Notes under the pieces: model-generated
The model's input: only the letters and a program-made list of their open reading frames with translations
What the model was told of the DNA's origin: nothing
Databases searched by the model: none
Program-made: the position numbers and the translations under genes
From: Nonomuraea sp. MG754425
GTDB lineage: Bacteria; Actinomycetota; Actinomycetes; Streptosporangiales; Streptosporangiaceae
NCBI RefSeq assembly: GCF_021699195.1
Contig: NZ_SSXE01000011.1
Span: 1-64,000 of the forward strand
Direction: 5' to 3'
Length of the DNA: 64,000 nt
Shown here: positions 25,464 through 33,882 of the stretch, in pieces
How the letters are laid out: the number at the start of each line of letters is the position of its first letter
How positions within the stretch are numbered: the stretch's first letter is position 1

Positions 25464-25553
25464 AAGACGTCGCGACGCCAGGAACGTGGTCTCGGCGAGA
25501 GATCGTTCCCACCGTCGATGAACTCAGGCGTGGGCATCAGCAGGCTTGAACAC

Positions 25554-27044
25554 ATGCCCACCGTCCACGATCGCCTGCACCGGTTGCTCTACCGGCTCCT
25601 TTCGCTGCTTCCCGCCTCCGCCCAGGGTCGCTTCCTCCGCCACTACTTCGAGTGGGTTCATCACGTTCCTGACCCGTGGCGATACGAGACCGAGCCCTAT
25701 GAGATCGACAAGTACGAGACGACGTTGCGGCACGTGCCCCACGGCGCCTACCGCAGGATCCTGGACGTGGGATGCAGCGAAGGGGCGTTCACCCGCCGGC
25801 TGGCCGCTGCGTACCCGGGCGCGGAGTGCTGGGGGGTGGACATCTCGGATCGGGCGGTCAGCCGGGCGGCGGCGAAGGCGGGCGGCGCGGCGCGGTTCGC
25901 GACGCTGGACTTGCTCAACGAGGACCCCGGCGGTACCTTCGACCTGGTCATCTGCGCCGAAACGTTGTACTACGCGGGCCGCGGCGAACGGCTGCGCGCG
26001 CTCTTCGGGCGGTTCCGTTCGTTCATGGAGCCGGGTGCCGTCCTGGTGCTGGTGCACGAATGGCCCGAGGCCCGCGGTCTCTACCGGCACCTCGACGAGA
26101 ACCCGGGCTTCCGCAAGGTCAGCGAGCACCCGTACGAGCACCCGGTGCGCCCGTACGCGGTCACCGTGTACGAACGGGTGGAGTCCCGCTCGGCGGCGCA
26201 TGCCCGTCGTTCGCGTACGCCGCCCTTCCGGGCGCTGCTGCCGGCCGTCGTGCTCGCCGTGGGAACGGCTGCCGCCGGTCGGCCGGTGGTGGACGAGTTG
26301 CCTCTCCCGCCCTCCTTCACCGCTCCCGCGCTCCAGGACCGCTACGCCCGCACCGCGTGGCCCGGCCGCCAGTTCCTGGCGTTGAGCCGCAAGGGCGACG
26401 GCCAGGCGATCGAGGTCGTGGGAGATCTCGCGGGCGCGGCGAGGGTCATCGTCTACGTGCCCGGCTCCGGGCAGAGTCTGGCCTCCTTCGACGACTCCCC
26501 GGAGAGCCCCGGGCGGGCCGCCCACGCGCTCCACGACGAGGCCGCCACCCTGGGCCCGGGGACCGCGGTGCTCGGCTGGCTGGGCTACGACACGCCCGAC
26601 CTGGTCAACCCGGAGATCGTGACCACCTGGCCGGCGGAGCGGGGGGCCGAGCGGCTGAGGTCCTTGATCTCCGCGCTGCCGCCGAACGTACGGGTCAGCC
26701 TGGTCTGCCACAGCTATGGCTCCGTGGTCTGCGGTCGCGCCGTCGCGGGATCACCGGTCGACGACCTCATCGTCACGGGGAGTCCTGGCCTGGGCGTCAG
26801 GAGGGTGTCGGACCTGCGTACTCGGGCGCGGGTCTGGGCGGCGCTCGGTGGCAACGACGACGTGTTCCGCCCCGGCGTGCTCATCGGGCCGTTCGGGTTC
26901 GGCACCGATCCGGTGAATACCGAGTTCGGCGCGCGGATCGTCGATGGCGGCGACGTCCGGCATCACACGTACCTCAGGCCGGGCAGCCCGACCTTGGCGC
27001 GGATCGCGCACATCGCGGTGACGGGGACGGCGCGTGCGTCGTGA
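25554..27044 (+). CDS. Methyltransferase fused to exported alpha/beta hydrolase (DUF1023-like)
   Basis: About 496 residues from ATG 25554 (another ATG at 25518). Residues 1-210 are a NodS-like class I methyltransferase: YRRILDVGCSEGAFTRRLAA (motif I), WGVDISDRAVSRAAAKAGGA, FDLVICAETLYYAGRGERLR and MEPGAVLVLVHEWPEARGLY. Around residues 225-243 lies a membrane-type stretch RALLPAVVLAVGTAAAGRP, normally the signal anchor of a secreted hydrolase. Residues 260-496 are a DUF1023-type hydrolase with VIVYVPGSGQSLASF, AVLGWLGYDTP, the nucleophile elbow LVCHSYGSVVCG (GHSYG-like), and the C-terminal His in DVRHHTYLRPGS. The frame is continuous. Fusion of a cytosolic and an exported enzyme is odd and could come from a lost stop codon. 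The acyltransferase gene overlaps its end. Confidence 0.75.
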   Translation: MPTVHDRLHRLLYRLLSLLPASAQGRFLRHYFEWVHHVPDPWRYETEPYEIDKYETTLRHVPHGAYRRILDVGCSEGAFTRRLAAAYPGAECWGVDISDRAVSRAAAKAGGAARFATLDLLNEDPGGTFDLVICAETLYYAGRGERLRALFGRFRSFMEPGAVLVLVHEWPEARGLYRHLDENPGFRKVSEHPYEHPVRPYAVTVYERVESRSAAHARRSRTPPFRALLPAVVLAVGTAAAGRPVVDELPLPPSFTAPALQDRYARTAWPGRQFLALSRKGDGQAIEVVGDLAGAARVIVYVPGSGQSLASFDDSPESPGRAAHALHDEAATLGPGTAVLGWLGYDTPDLVNPEIVTTWPAERGAERLRSLISALPPNVRVSLVCHSYGSVVCGRAVAGSPVDDLIVTGSPGLGVRRVSDLRTRARVWAALGGNDDVFRPGVLIGPFGFGTDPVNTEFGARIVDGGDVRHHTYLRPGSPTLARIAHIAVTGTARAS

Positions 27045-28050
27045 GCAGCGCGTCGACGTGCTGCTCGCCGCGTCGGTCACGGCCGGTGTCCTCGGGCAGT
27101 GGCTCGTCACCTCCTACGTCGTCACGGACGGCCTGCACGTGACGAGCACACCCATGGCCCTGCCGGAGTGGGCGCCCGTCACCTGGCTGCTGCAGACCCT
27201 GCCGGTGTTCTTCTTCGCGAGCGGATACGCATGTGGGGAGCCCCGGAGCGCGCCGCCTCTGAGAACGGTGCCGGCCTTCCTGCTCGCCTGGGCCGCGGGC
27301 ACGGCCGTCCTGTCGGTCAACGGATTCTCCCTCGCCACCATCCGGGAGATCCTCGGCTCCGTGCTCCAGCCGCTGTGGTTCCTGGTGCCGTACCTGCTGC
27401 TGACCGCGATCGCTCCGTGGCTGCGCCGGGCGGTGCTGGGCCATGGCTGGAAGGCGGCTCTCGTTCCCGCGCTCTGCGTGGCCGTCGTCGATTTCCTCCG
27501 TTTCACCTGGCCCTCGTCGGGATGGCTGGGCTACGTCAACGCGGTCTCGGTCTGGGCGGTGCCGTTCCTTCTGGGTCTGGCATGGAGGCAGCGCCGCATC
27601 AACGGCGCGTGGCTGCTCGGCGGGGGCGGGATACTCGCGGCGGCACTGATCGTCCTCGGCGCTCACCCGATCGGCACGGCGGGCGTGCCGATGCCGGATG
27701 TCGCACCGCCGAACGCGGTCCTGCTCGCCTTCGGCTGCGCGCAGTGCGGGCTCGCCGCGTTGGCGGGCGACCGACTCGGCCATCGCGCCACAGGCTTCAG
27801 GATCACGGCCGTGATCAGCGACGCCGCGGTCCCGCTCTACCTCTGGCACCAGACGGCGCTCGCCCTCATCTCGCTGGTCACGCTCCGATTCGGCCCGATC
27901 GCCGGGCTCACCGGCCAGCCGACCGGCGCGGCCTGGCCGGCACTGCGGCTGGCCTGGCTGCCGCTCTGCGCGACGGTGCTGATCGGGCTGCTGGTGCCGG
28001 CAAGCCCGCCGCGGCCCCGACGGCGATTGCCCCGCGCTCGCCACCTGTGA
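27034..28050 (+). CDS. Membrane acyltransferase, acyltransferase-3 family
   Basis: 338 residues starting with GTG 27034, overlapping the previous gene by 11 bases. About ten membrane segments are visible (for example VTWLLQTLPVFFFASGYACG, LQPLWFLVPYLLLTAIAPWL, FLLGLAWRQRRINGAWLLG). Elements expected for this family are the FFFASGYACG opening, PLWFLVPYL with an Arg-rich follow-up and the late PLYLWHQTAL motif. Such enzymes transfer acyl groups to sugars or lipids at the membrane. It lies in a row with the fusion gene and the histidine kinase, so possibly one transcript. Confidence 0.82.
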   Translation: MRREQRVDVLLAASVTAGVLGQWLVTSYVVTDGLHVTSTPMALPEWAPVTWLLQTLPVFFFASGYACGEPRSAPPLRTVPAFLLAWAAGTAVLSVNGFSLATIREILGSVLQPLWFLVPYLLLTAIAPWLRRAVLGHGWKAALVPALCVAVVDFLRFTWPSSGWLGYVNAVSVWAVPFLLGLAWRQRRINGAWLLGGGGILAAALIVLGAHPIGTAGVPMPDVAPPNAVLLAFGCAQCGLAALAGDRLGHRATGFRITAVISDAAVPLYLWHQTALALISLVTLRFGPIAGLTGQPTGAAWPALRLAWLPLCATVLIGLLVPASPPRPRRRLPRARHL

Positions 28051-28062
28051 TGCCCTGGAGGA

Positions 28063-29157
28063 ATGATCAGCACGATCTGGCGGGATCGCCCCTGGGTGCG
28101 CGACGCCGCGACGGCCGCGCTGGTGCTGGCGGCCGAGCTGCTCGGCTTCCCGTATACGGGGTTGGACGTCAGGGTGGTGTCGATCGCGGTGGCGTCGGCG
28201 GGACTGATGTTGCTGCGGCGGCGGCAGCCGATCGTCGTGGCCGGGCTCGTCGGCGTGCTCTACCTGGTGGGCACACTGCCGTTCCCCTACGATGCGCCGG
28301 TCAGCGCCATGCTCATCGCTCTTTACACCGTGGGCAGACATACCCCGGCGCCTGCCTCGATCGTCACGGCGGCGCTGGCCGTGGCCGGCGGCTGGGTGGT
28401 CCACAACATGCCGGCGGCGATCGCGGGCGGCTCGCCCGCGATGATCCTGCCTCTCGCACTGGCCCCGGCGTTGCCGGTGGCGGCCGGGTACATCGTGCGC
28501 CTGCAGGCCGAGTTGTCCCACCGGCGTGAGGTGCAGATCGCCGAGAACGCGGTTCGCGCCGAACGCCGCCGCATCGCCCGCGAACTGCACGACGTGATCG
28601 CCCACCATGTCAGCGTGGTCGGCCTCTACATGGGCGTGGCCAGGCGGACGATCCCGACCGACCCGGAACGTGCCCGGCTCGCCCTGCTCACCGGTGAGAA
28701 CACCGCCCGCCAGGCGATGACGGAGATGCGCCGCCTGCTGGACGTGCTGCGTACCGACGGCGAGCCGATCGAGAACCAGGCGGGCGTCGGGGTGGCGCGG
28801 CTGCCGGCGCTGATCGAGGAGTCGGGCAACGCGACGCTGGAAGCCTCGGGAGAGGCGGTTGAGCTGCCGACGACCGTGGACCACGCGGTCTACCGCATCG
28901 TTCAGGAGGCGCTCACCAACACGCGCAAGCACGCGGACGGAGCACGGGCACGGGTACGGCTGGCGTACCTGCCCGACCTGGTGGAGGTGGAGATCAACGA
29001 TGACGGGCGACCGCGTCCCGGTGTTGTCCGGCCGGGGCTCGGGCTGGCGGGGATGGCCGAGCGGGTGTCACTGTGCGGCGGTGAGATGCGCGCCGGGCCC
29101 GCCCATGAGGGCGGCTTCACCGTACACGCCCGCATCCCACTGCCGGAGAAGACGTGA
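28063..29157 (+). CDS. Sensor histidine kinase, NarL/DesK type (orphan)
   Basis: 364 residues. N-terminal membrane part of about five segments (residues 10-150), then a dimerisation/phosphoacceptor helix RIARELHDVIAHHVSVVGLY whose first His is the phosphorylation site (HisKA_3), and a catalytic ATPase domain with YRIVQEALTNTRKHADGARA (N box), a DDG motif (EINDDGRPRP) and GLGLAGMAERVSLCGGEM (G box). GGAGGA sits directly against the ATG, closer than usual. The partner response regulator, expected next, is absent: the GTGA overlap at 29154 and its first codons MIKV remain, then similarity stops. Confidence 0.88.
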   Translation: MISTIWRDRPWVRDAATAALVLAAELLGFPYTGLDVRVVSIAVASAGLMLLRRRQPIVVAGLVGVLYLVGTLPFPYDAPVSAMLIALYTVGRHTPAPASIVTAALAVAGGWVVHNMPAAIAGGSPAMILPLALAPALPVAAGYIVRLQAELSHRREVQIAENAVRAERRRIARELHDVIAHHVSVVGLYMGVARRTIPTDPERARLALLTGENTARQAMTEMRRLLDVLRTDGEPIENQAGVGVARLPALIEESGNATLEASGEAVELPTTVDHAVYRIVQEALTNTRKHADGARARVRLAYLPDLVEVEINDDGRPRPGVVRPGLGLAGMAERVSLCGGEMRAGPAHEGGFTVHARIPLPEKT

Positions 29158-29204
29158 TCAAGGTGCCGCCTGCCTATCGCGCTCAGCGGCCCCGGGCAAG
29201 GACC

Positions 29205-29948
29205 TCACCACGAAGGTGCGGACGTTCGGAACAGCGCGACGGCTCGGGTGCCGATTTTGAAGGATGCCTGGGGGCGTGGCCCGCGGTCCGTGGGAACCTT
29301 GCGGCCCCGCACCGTCACCGCGATCACGCTGTCGTGCGGGAGCACGGCCGTGAGCGCCTCGACCAGGCCGGTGACCCCTGCCGCCGCGCTGGGTCCGTGC
29401 CAGTGGGTCTGTTCGCCGTAGGGGACGTCGGTGATCACGATGTCGGGTGTGTGGTGGCCGAGTGCCCGCTGGAGCTGGGCGGGGTCGAGCGCGTCGGCTT
29501 GGCGCACCGCGTGCGGCACGTCCCCTCCGGCGGCGTCGAGTCCGGCGGCGAGCCGGCGGGCGGCACGCGCGGCCGAGTCGTAGGCCGGTTTGCCGAAGCG
29601 GGCGGCGCGCTCTTCCAGATCGGCGGCGCGAGCTGCCAGACCGGCCTGGCTCAGCAGGCCGAGATTGCGTGCGGCCAGGTGTCGCGCTTCGGGGGCGAGG
29701 TCGCAGGCCAGCACCGAGGCGATCTGCCGCCGGTACAGCAACGCCAGCACGGTCAGCAGGTAACCGCTGCCGCAGCAGGGGTCCCAGAGCACGGCGGGAC
29801 GGTCGCCGCCGCGCAGAGCCAGCGCACGCTGGAAGATCTCGCCGGCCAGCCGGACGGGGAACGCGGGAAACCCTGGAGCCGAATGCAGCACCGCGCCGCT
29901 GGCCAGGTCCTGATGATTGGTCCGGTCGATCGCGTGGCGGTACGTCAT
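29205..29948 (-). CDS. aviRa: 23S rRNA methyltransferase of the AviRa type
   Basis: 247 residues from ATG 29948. The N-terminus MTYRHAIDRTNHQDLASGAV, then LHSAPGFPAFPVRLAGEIFQ, motif I LWDPCCGSGYLLTVLALLYR, LACDLAPEARHLAARNLGLL, and the catalytic-region DIVITDVPYGEQTHWHG all follow AviRa, which methylates a guanine in domain V of 23S rRNA and gives resistance to orthosomycins (avilamycin, everninomicin). The overall layout and length also fit. No orthosomycin biosynthetic genes and no aviRb-like gene are in this window, so this would be a stand-alone resistance or housekeeping-like modifier. Divergent from another methyltransferase gene. The symbol refers to family membership, not proven function. 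Confidence 0.85.
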   Translation of the reverse strand: MTYRHAIDRTNHQDLASGAVLHSAPGFPAFPVRLAGEIFQRALALRGGDRPAVLWDPCCGSGYLLTVLALLYRRQIASVLACDLAPEARHLAARNLGLLSQAGLAARAADLEERAARFGKPAYDSAARAARRLAAGLDAAGGDVPHAVRQADALDPAQLQRALGHHTPDIVITDVPYGEQTHWHGPSAAAGVTGLVEALTAVLPHDSVIAVTVRGRKVPTDRGPRPQASFKIGTRAVALFRTSAPSW

Positions 29949-30129
29949 GCGGTCCGGCGGTCGGCCTCGTCCACCACCACGCTCCCCGACGCCGAATGTC
30001 CTCGATTCCCCACGAGCTACAGAATAGGGGGAATCTTCGCCCCATCTTGTGTCTCCCGTCATCCCGGCGCGCCCCCGTCCGCTCGAAATTCGATGGCTTC
30101 TCCGCAGCAGCCACGGTTAGCGTGTCGCG

Positions 30130-31002
30130 GTGATCTACGAGCATCCTTTGGCGTACGTGCTCGGGCTTGAGGGCATCGCCCTGATGCGGGCCCACACCGG
30201 CGAGCACGACCGTGCGTTCATCGAGAAGCGCCTGTCCGAGATTCGCACGTTCCTTGACGACGACTCCCTTTCCGGCGCCGCGGTCGAGGTTGCCTCCGTG
30301 GATACCGTGGAGGGTTACCGGATCTGGTCGCAGACCTACGACGGGCCCAATGCCGCGTTCGACGTCGACGAGCCCTTCATCAGGGAGATCGTCGACGGGC
30401 TGCCGGTCGGCGAGGCGCTGGACGCGGCGTGCGGCACCGGCAGGATCGCGGCCTGTCTGGCCGGGCGCGGCCACCGGGTGCGCGGCGTGGACAGCTCTCC
30501 CGACATGCTGGAGCGGGCGCGCCGGCGGGTCCCCCAGGCGGAGTTCCACCTGGGGGACCTGTCGTCGCTGCCGGTGCCCAGCGAATCCGTTGACCTGGTG
30601 GTCTGCTCGTTGGCGTTGACACATGTGCCCGCGCTGGGCCCGGCCCTGACCGAGTTCGCCCGGGTGTTGCGGCCCGGTGGGCACCTGGTGATCGCCGACA
30701 TCCATCCCGAGGGCGTGGCCCGGGGGGTGGTCCCGCCCGTTCGGCTGCCCGACGGCCGTCCGGGGAGGGTGGCCACCTACCGCCACCTGGTCGGCGACTA
30801 CCTGCGGGCCGCGCTGGCGGCCGGACTCCAGGTACGGCGGTGCGAGGAGCCCCTGCACTCACCAGGGGCGCCCGGCGAACGAACCGAGCTCCTGCAGCCG
30901 TGGGACGTATGGCCGTGGGCCCTGTGCGACCTGGCGCCCGAGGCGGCGCACGCGGCAATCGTCGGGACGCCGTCGATGCTGTTCTGGCACTTTCAGCGTT
31001 AG
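30130..31002 (+). CDS. Class I SAM-dependent methyltransferase
   Basis: 290 residues from GTG 30130. The first 60 residues (MIYEHPLAYVLGLEGIALMR, GEHDRAFIEKRLSEIRTFLD) form a helical cap seen in many actinomycete methyltransferases of this length. Motif I is ALDAACGTGRIAACLAGRGH, followed by VRGVDSSPDMLERARRR, DLSSLPVPSESVDLVVCSLA and LRPGGHLVIADIHPEG. The substrate is unknown. Back to back with the aviRa-like gene, about 180 bases apart, without an obvious palindrome. Confidence 0.87.
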   Translation: MIYEHPLAYVLGLEGIALMRAHTGEHDRAFIEKRLSEIRTFLDDDSLSGAAVEVASVDTVEGYRIWSQTYDGPNAAFDVDEPFIREIVDGLPVGEALDAACGTGRIAACLAGRGHRVRGVDSSPDMLERARRRVPQAEFHLGDLSSLPVPSESVDLVVCSLALTHVPALGPALTEFARVLRPGGHLVIADIHPEGVARGVVPPVRLPDGRPGRVATYRHLVGDYLRAALAAGLQVRRCEEPLHSPGAPGERTELLQPWDVWPWALCDLAPEAAHAAIVGTPSMLFWHFQR

Positions 31003-31042
31003 CAGGTGTGTTCGGTCCGCACAGGCCGGCCGGTTGGAGCCC

Positions 31043-31330
31043 TTATGCGGTACGACCGAGTTGGTGGATACGCCGCACCCGGCCGTCGTCGGCGACTTCG
31101 CCGATCATGATCCATTCGATCACCAGATGCCCGAGCTTGCGATGCTCTGTGGTGAGGCGGCAGCGGGCGCCGAACTCGTGACCGTTGACGAACAGGTCGT
31201 CGATCCGCATCTGGACGGACATGACATTCTTGCGGGCCGGTGCCGCGTGGGCGATCAACTGGGCGCGGGTGAGCTCCGTGCCGTCGGTCATCCAGACCGC
31301 GTCGTCGGTCAAGGTGCGGGCCGATCCGCC
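31043..31330 (-). pseudogene. NTF2/SnoaL-like protein, N-terminal half deleted
   Basis: The frame reads LTDDAVWMTDGTELTRAQLI, NVMSVQMRIDDLFVNGHEFG, CRLTTEHRKLGHLVIEWIMI and GEVADDGRVRRIHQLGRTA, the second half of a nuclear-transport-factor-2-like (SnoaL) cone-fold protein. The usual N-terminal helices are missing, and similarity ends near 31325 where a second truncated gene starts on the other strand. A TTG at 31312 could start translation of 89 residues but no ribosome-binding site precedes it. Confidence 0.6.
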
Positions 31331-31518
31331 GCGGCCGTGACAGCGGCGAGTTCACGACCGACCTGGAGACCGGCTGGCTGATCGCCGCGACGATCGCGCT
31401 CGGCCACGCAGCCGACCATCACCTCCGCATCGGCCGCCTGGATGCGCGGGACGCGGCCAGACAGTTCCGGTCCTCGGTGATGCGCTTGTACGGTGCTGAC
31501 GATCCCGGCCACAGATGA
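31330..31518 (+). pseudogene. TetR-family regulator, C-terminal fragment
   Basis: Plus-strand frame 31330-31518: DSGEFTTDLETGWLIAATIA, LGHAADHHLRIGRLDARDAA, RQFRSSVMRLYG, ending with TGA 31516-31518. This is the last part of the ligand-binding domain of a TetR regulator, with the typical closing helix ending in LYG. The DNA-binding domain is gone. TetR genes are often divergent from SnoaL-like genes, and here the two 3' halves face outward from a common breakpoint, so one deletion may have removed both 5' ends and the control region. Confidence 0.6.
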
Positions 31519-31590
31519 CGCGCGGGACCACGGTGCCGTCGGGGGGTTGCGGATGCGCCCCTGGAGGCGCTCAGCGGCGCGTGCGAACAG

Positions 31591-32142
31591 TCAGCCGGCC
31601 GGCTTCAGGTATCCGGCGGCGGCCAGCCCCGCGAAGGCGACGTCGGTGTCGGTCATCTGCCCGCTGAGCACGTGCTGGATGAACGCGCCGACCGGCATCA
31701 GCACGGTCTCGATGAACTCGGCGTCGTCCAGCCTCGGCTCGGCGACTTTCCGGCACCCGCGGGCCAGGACCGCGTGGCGGCGATGCGCGGCATACGACGA
31801 CAGAAAGGTCTGCATGACCACTTCGAGCGTCGCCGCCTCGTAACCGGTCTCCTCCAGCAGTTCCCGAGCCGCCGCGGCCTCGACCGGCTCGTCCCCGTCA
31901 GCGTTTCCGCCCGGCAACTCCAGCAGCACCCGTCCGGGCCCCGGCCGGTACTGCCGGGCCAGCACCACCTGCTCGTCGTCGGTCACGGCGACGACGGCGA
32001 CGCTCGCGCCGCCCATGAGGATGTCCCACACGTCCTCGTTGCCGTCCGGGTAGCGGTATCGGCGGCCACGGACTTCCAGGAACCCGGCCGGCTCGTCCAG
32101 CTCACCCATCAGCGTCCACTCACTGGCCCTGGCATCACCCAC
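31591..32142 (-). CDS. NUDIX hydrolase
   Basis: 183 residues from GTG 32142 (an ATG at 32109 is an alternative). Complete Nudix box: GGNADGDEPVEAAAARELLE followed by ETGYEA, with the G-x5-E-x7-REUxEExGU pattern largely met. The N-terminal strand region (YPDGNEDVWDILMGGASVAV) and RQYRPGPGRVLLELPGGN are those of ADP-ribose/ADP-sugar pyrophosphatases. Likely cleaves a nucleoside-diphosphate derivative. It is divergent from an aminoglycoside-phosphotransferase-type gene with about 90 bases between them. Confidence 0.88.
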   Translation of the reverse strand: MGDARASEWTLMGELDEPAGFLEVRGRRYRYPDGNEDVWDILMGGASVAVVAVTDDEQVVLARQYRPGPGRVLLELPGGNADGDEPVEAAAARELLEETGYEAATLEVVMQTFLSSYAAHRRHAVLARGCRKVAEPRLDDAEFIETVLMPVGAFIQHVLSGQMTDTDVAFAGLAAAGYLKPAG

Positions 32143-32233
32143 CCGACCAAGCCTATGGATCAACTGATCCTGATCGGTGCCGTCAGAGGGAGTGAGAGCT
32201 GCTCCGTCCGGCGCCTCGGTACTATTACTCCGC

Positions 32234-33130
32234 ATGACCGAGATCGAGATCACCGCGAACCTGGTCCGCGAACTGCTGCTGGAGCAACATCCAGACCTCG
32301 CGGGGCTGACCATCCGCGAGGTGGCGGGCGGCTGGGGTAACCAGATGTGGCGTCTCGGGGACGAGCTGGTCGTACGCATGCAGCGTATGGACCCCACCGC
32401 GGAACTCCAGTTCAAGGAGCGGCGATGGCTACCCGTGCTGGGCCCGCGCCTACCGCTCCCGGTGCCGGCCCCGGTGCGGTCCGGCGAACCGTCCGAACGC
32501 TTCCCCAAGCACTGGACCGTGCTGACCTGGGTTCCCGGCGAGCCGCTGGACCACGGCTCGATCAGCCGCGGCACCCACGCGGCCGACACGCTGGCGGGCT
32601 TCCTCCAGGCGCTCCATGTGGAGGCGCCCGCCGACGCCCCGGCAAGTTCGGACCTCGGCGCTCACCCCAAGGGGTGCACAGGCGGCTTCGAACAGTTCTT
32701 GCAGGCCATTGACCCCGACGCCGTCGGCGATGTCCGCGCCGTCCGGGCCGTCTGGGCCGATGCCGTCGAGGCCCCCGAGTGGGAGGGCCCGCCGCTGTGG
32801 GTGCACGGCGACCTCCATCCCGCGAACGTCGTCGTCTCGGACGGGACGCTCTCGGGCGTCATCGATTTCGGCGCCTTGTTCGCCGGCGATCCGGCGTGGG
32901 ACCTCGCCGCCGCATGGGTGCTGCTCCCCGCGGGCACGGCCGCACGGTTCTTCGACGCGTACGCGCACGCGGACGAGGCGGCGATCCGGCGCGCCCGGGG
33001 GCTGGCCGCCATGAAGAGCCTCTTCCTGATGCTCATGGGGCAGAACGGAGACCGGGGCCTGCCCGGAGGCAAGCCGCACTGGGGACCCGCGGGCCGGGCG
33101 GCACTTGATCGTGTCCTGAAAGGCGTTTGA
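32234..33130 (+). CDS. Aminoglycoside phosphotransferase-family protein
   Basis: 298 residues from ATG 32234. Kinase-like APH fold: N-lobe GGWGNQMWRLGDELVVRMQR, linker WTVLTWVPGEPLDH, catalytic loop LWVHGDLHPANVVV with the HGDxxxxN residues and the metal-binding IDFGALFAGDPAWDLAAAWV. Residues are intact, so it should be active. Members phosphorylate aminoglycosides or many other small hydroxy compounds; the N-lobe alone does not define the substrate. A TACTAT -10-like hexamer lies 9 bases before the ATG, hinting at a very short leader. Confidence 0.87.
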   Translation: MTEIEITANLVRELLLEQHPDLAGLTIREVAGGWGNQMWRLGDELVVRMQRMDPTAELQFKERRWLPVLGPRLPLPVPAPVRSGEPSERFPKHWTVLTWVPGEPLDHGSISRGTHAADTLAGFLQALHVEAPADAPASSDLGAHPKGCTGGFEQFLQAIDPDAVGDVRAVRAVWADAVEAPEWEGPPLWVHGDLHPANVVVSDGTLSGVIDFGALFAGDPAWDLAAAWVLLPAGTAARFFDAYAHADEAAIRRARGLAAMKSLFLMLMGQNGDRGLPGGKPHWGPAGRAALDRVLKGV

Positions 33131-33306
33131 CGCCCGCGCCTTCGAGCTTGTCCTCGATCTCGGCCGGCGCGCCGTGGCTCATGTGCCGGCCGATCGCCCC
33201 ATGCCGTCGGCCGTCGAGCCGGGATCGCGGACCGGCGGCGCGTGTCACCTCGACACACGAACCCGGCACCCGCTAGAAGTGGACCAAGGCGGGAAGGGGG
33301 ACGGTC

Positions 33307-33843
33307 ATGCAGGCTCCGAACACGGCGACGTCCATCACGCACAGCAACGTGCGCCTGCAGATTCCCGTGCCCGGCTCGTTCGCCGAGGCGATGGGCACCT
33401 ACGAGAGGCTCGTACCCGCCCTGGACGCCGCCCGCGTCGAGGATCTCGTCCGGCGGCAGGCGTCGTGGGACGAGGTGATCGAGCAGGCCCGCGAGAACGC
33501 CCCGCACGGTTTCGTGATCTTCTGGCGCTTCGACATCACGCCACTCATGAGCCTGGCCGGTGACGAGTGGCCGTGCGTCCAGTACCTCATGGGCAACCAC
33601 ACGATCGCGCAGCGGATGTTCCACCACGACCCCGCGATCATGCTGAGCGCCCCGCTCCGCACGGTGCTCTGCGCCGGCGCGTCCGGTGTCGTGACGTTGC
33701 AGGTCGACCTGCCCAGCAGCCGCTTCGGCAGTTACGGCAACCCCGAGATCGCCGCCGTGGGACGCGAGCTCGACGACAAGCTGGCCGGCCTGCTGGATGC
33801 GCTCGGCGCCCCGGTGCCGCGCGAACTTCGGGCTCGACGCTGA
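33307..33843 (+). CDS. DUF302-family protein
   Basis: 178 residues, ATG with a GGAAGGGGG site. The DUF302 pattern is present: ARENAPHGFVIFWRFDITPL, CVQYLMGNHTIAQRMFHHDP, LSAPLRTVLCAGASGVVTLQ, VDLPSSRFGSYGNPEIAAVG. This small alpha/beta domain has no settled biochemical role, though it is sometimes fused to heme or metal transport proteins. Stands after the phosphotransferase gene with a 176-bp gap. Confidence 0.82.
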   Translation: MQAPNTATSITHSNVRLQIPVPGSFAEAMGTYERLVPALDAARVEDLVRRQASWDEVIEQARENAPHGFVIFWRFDITPLMSLAGDEWPCVQYLMGNHTIAQRMFHHDPAIMLSAPLRTVLCAGASGVVTLQVDLPSSRFGSYGNPEIAAVGRELDDKLAGLLDALGAPVPRELRARR

Positions 33844-33882
33844 CGAAGCCGATGTTCTCGTCGAGCCGGTAACGTGATCACG

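Noticed and set aside
24771..25553. Long 5' extension of the methyltransferase-hydrolase frame
   Set aside because: It is antisense to the cupin gene and its promoter region, and shows no similarity; the gene starts at about 25554.
26974..28932. 652-codon minus-strand frame
   Set aside because: Antisense to acyltransferase and kinase genes, composition of a shadow frame.
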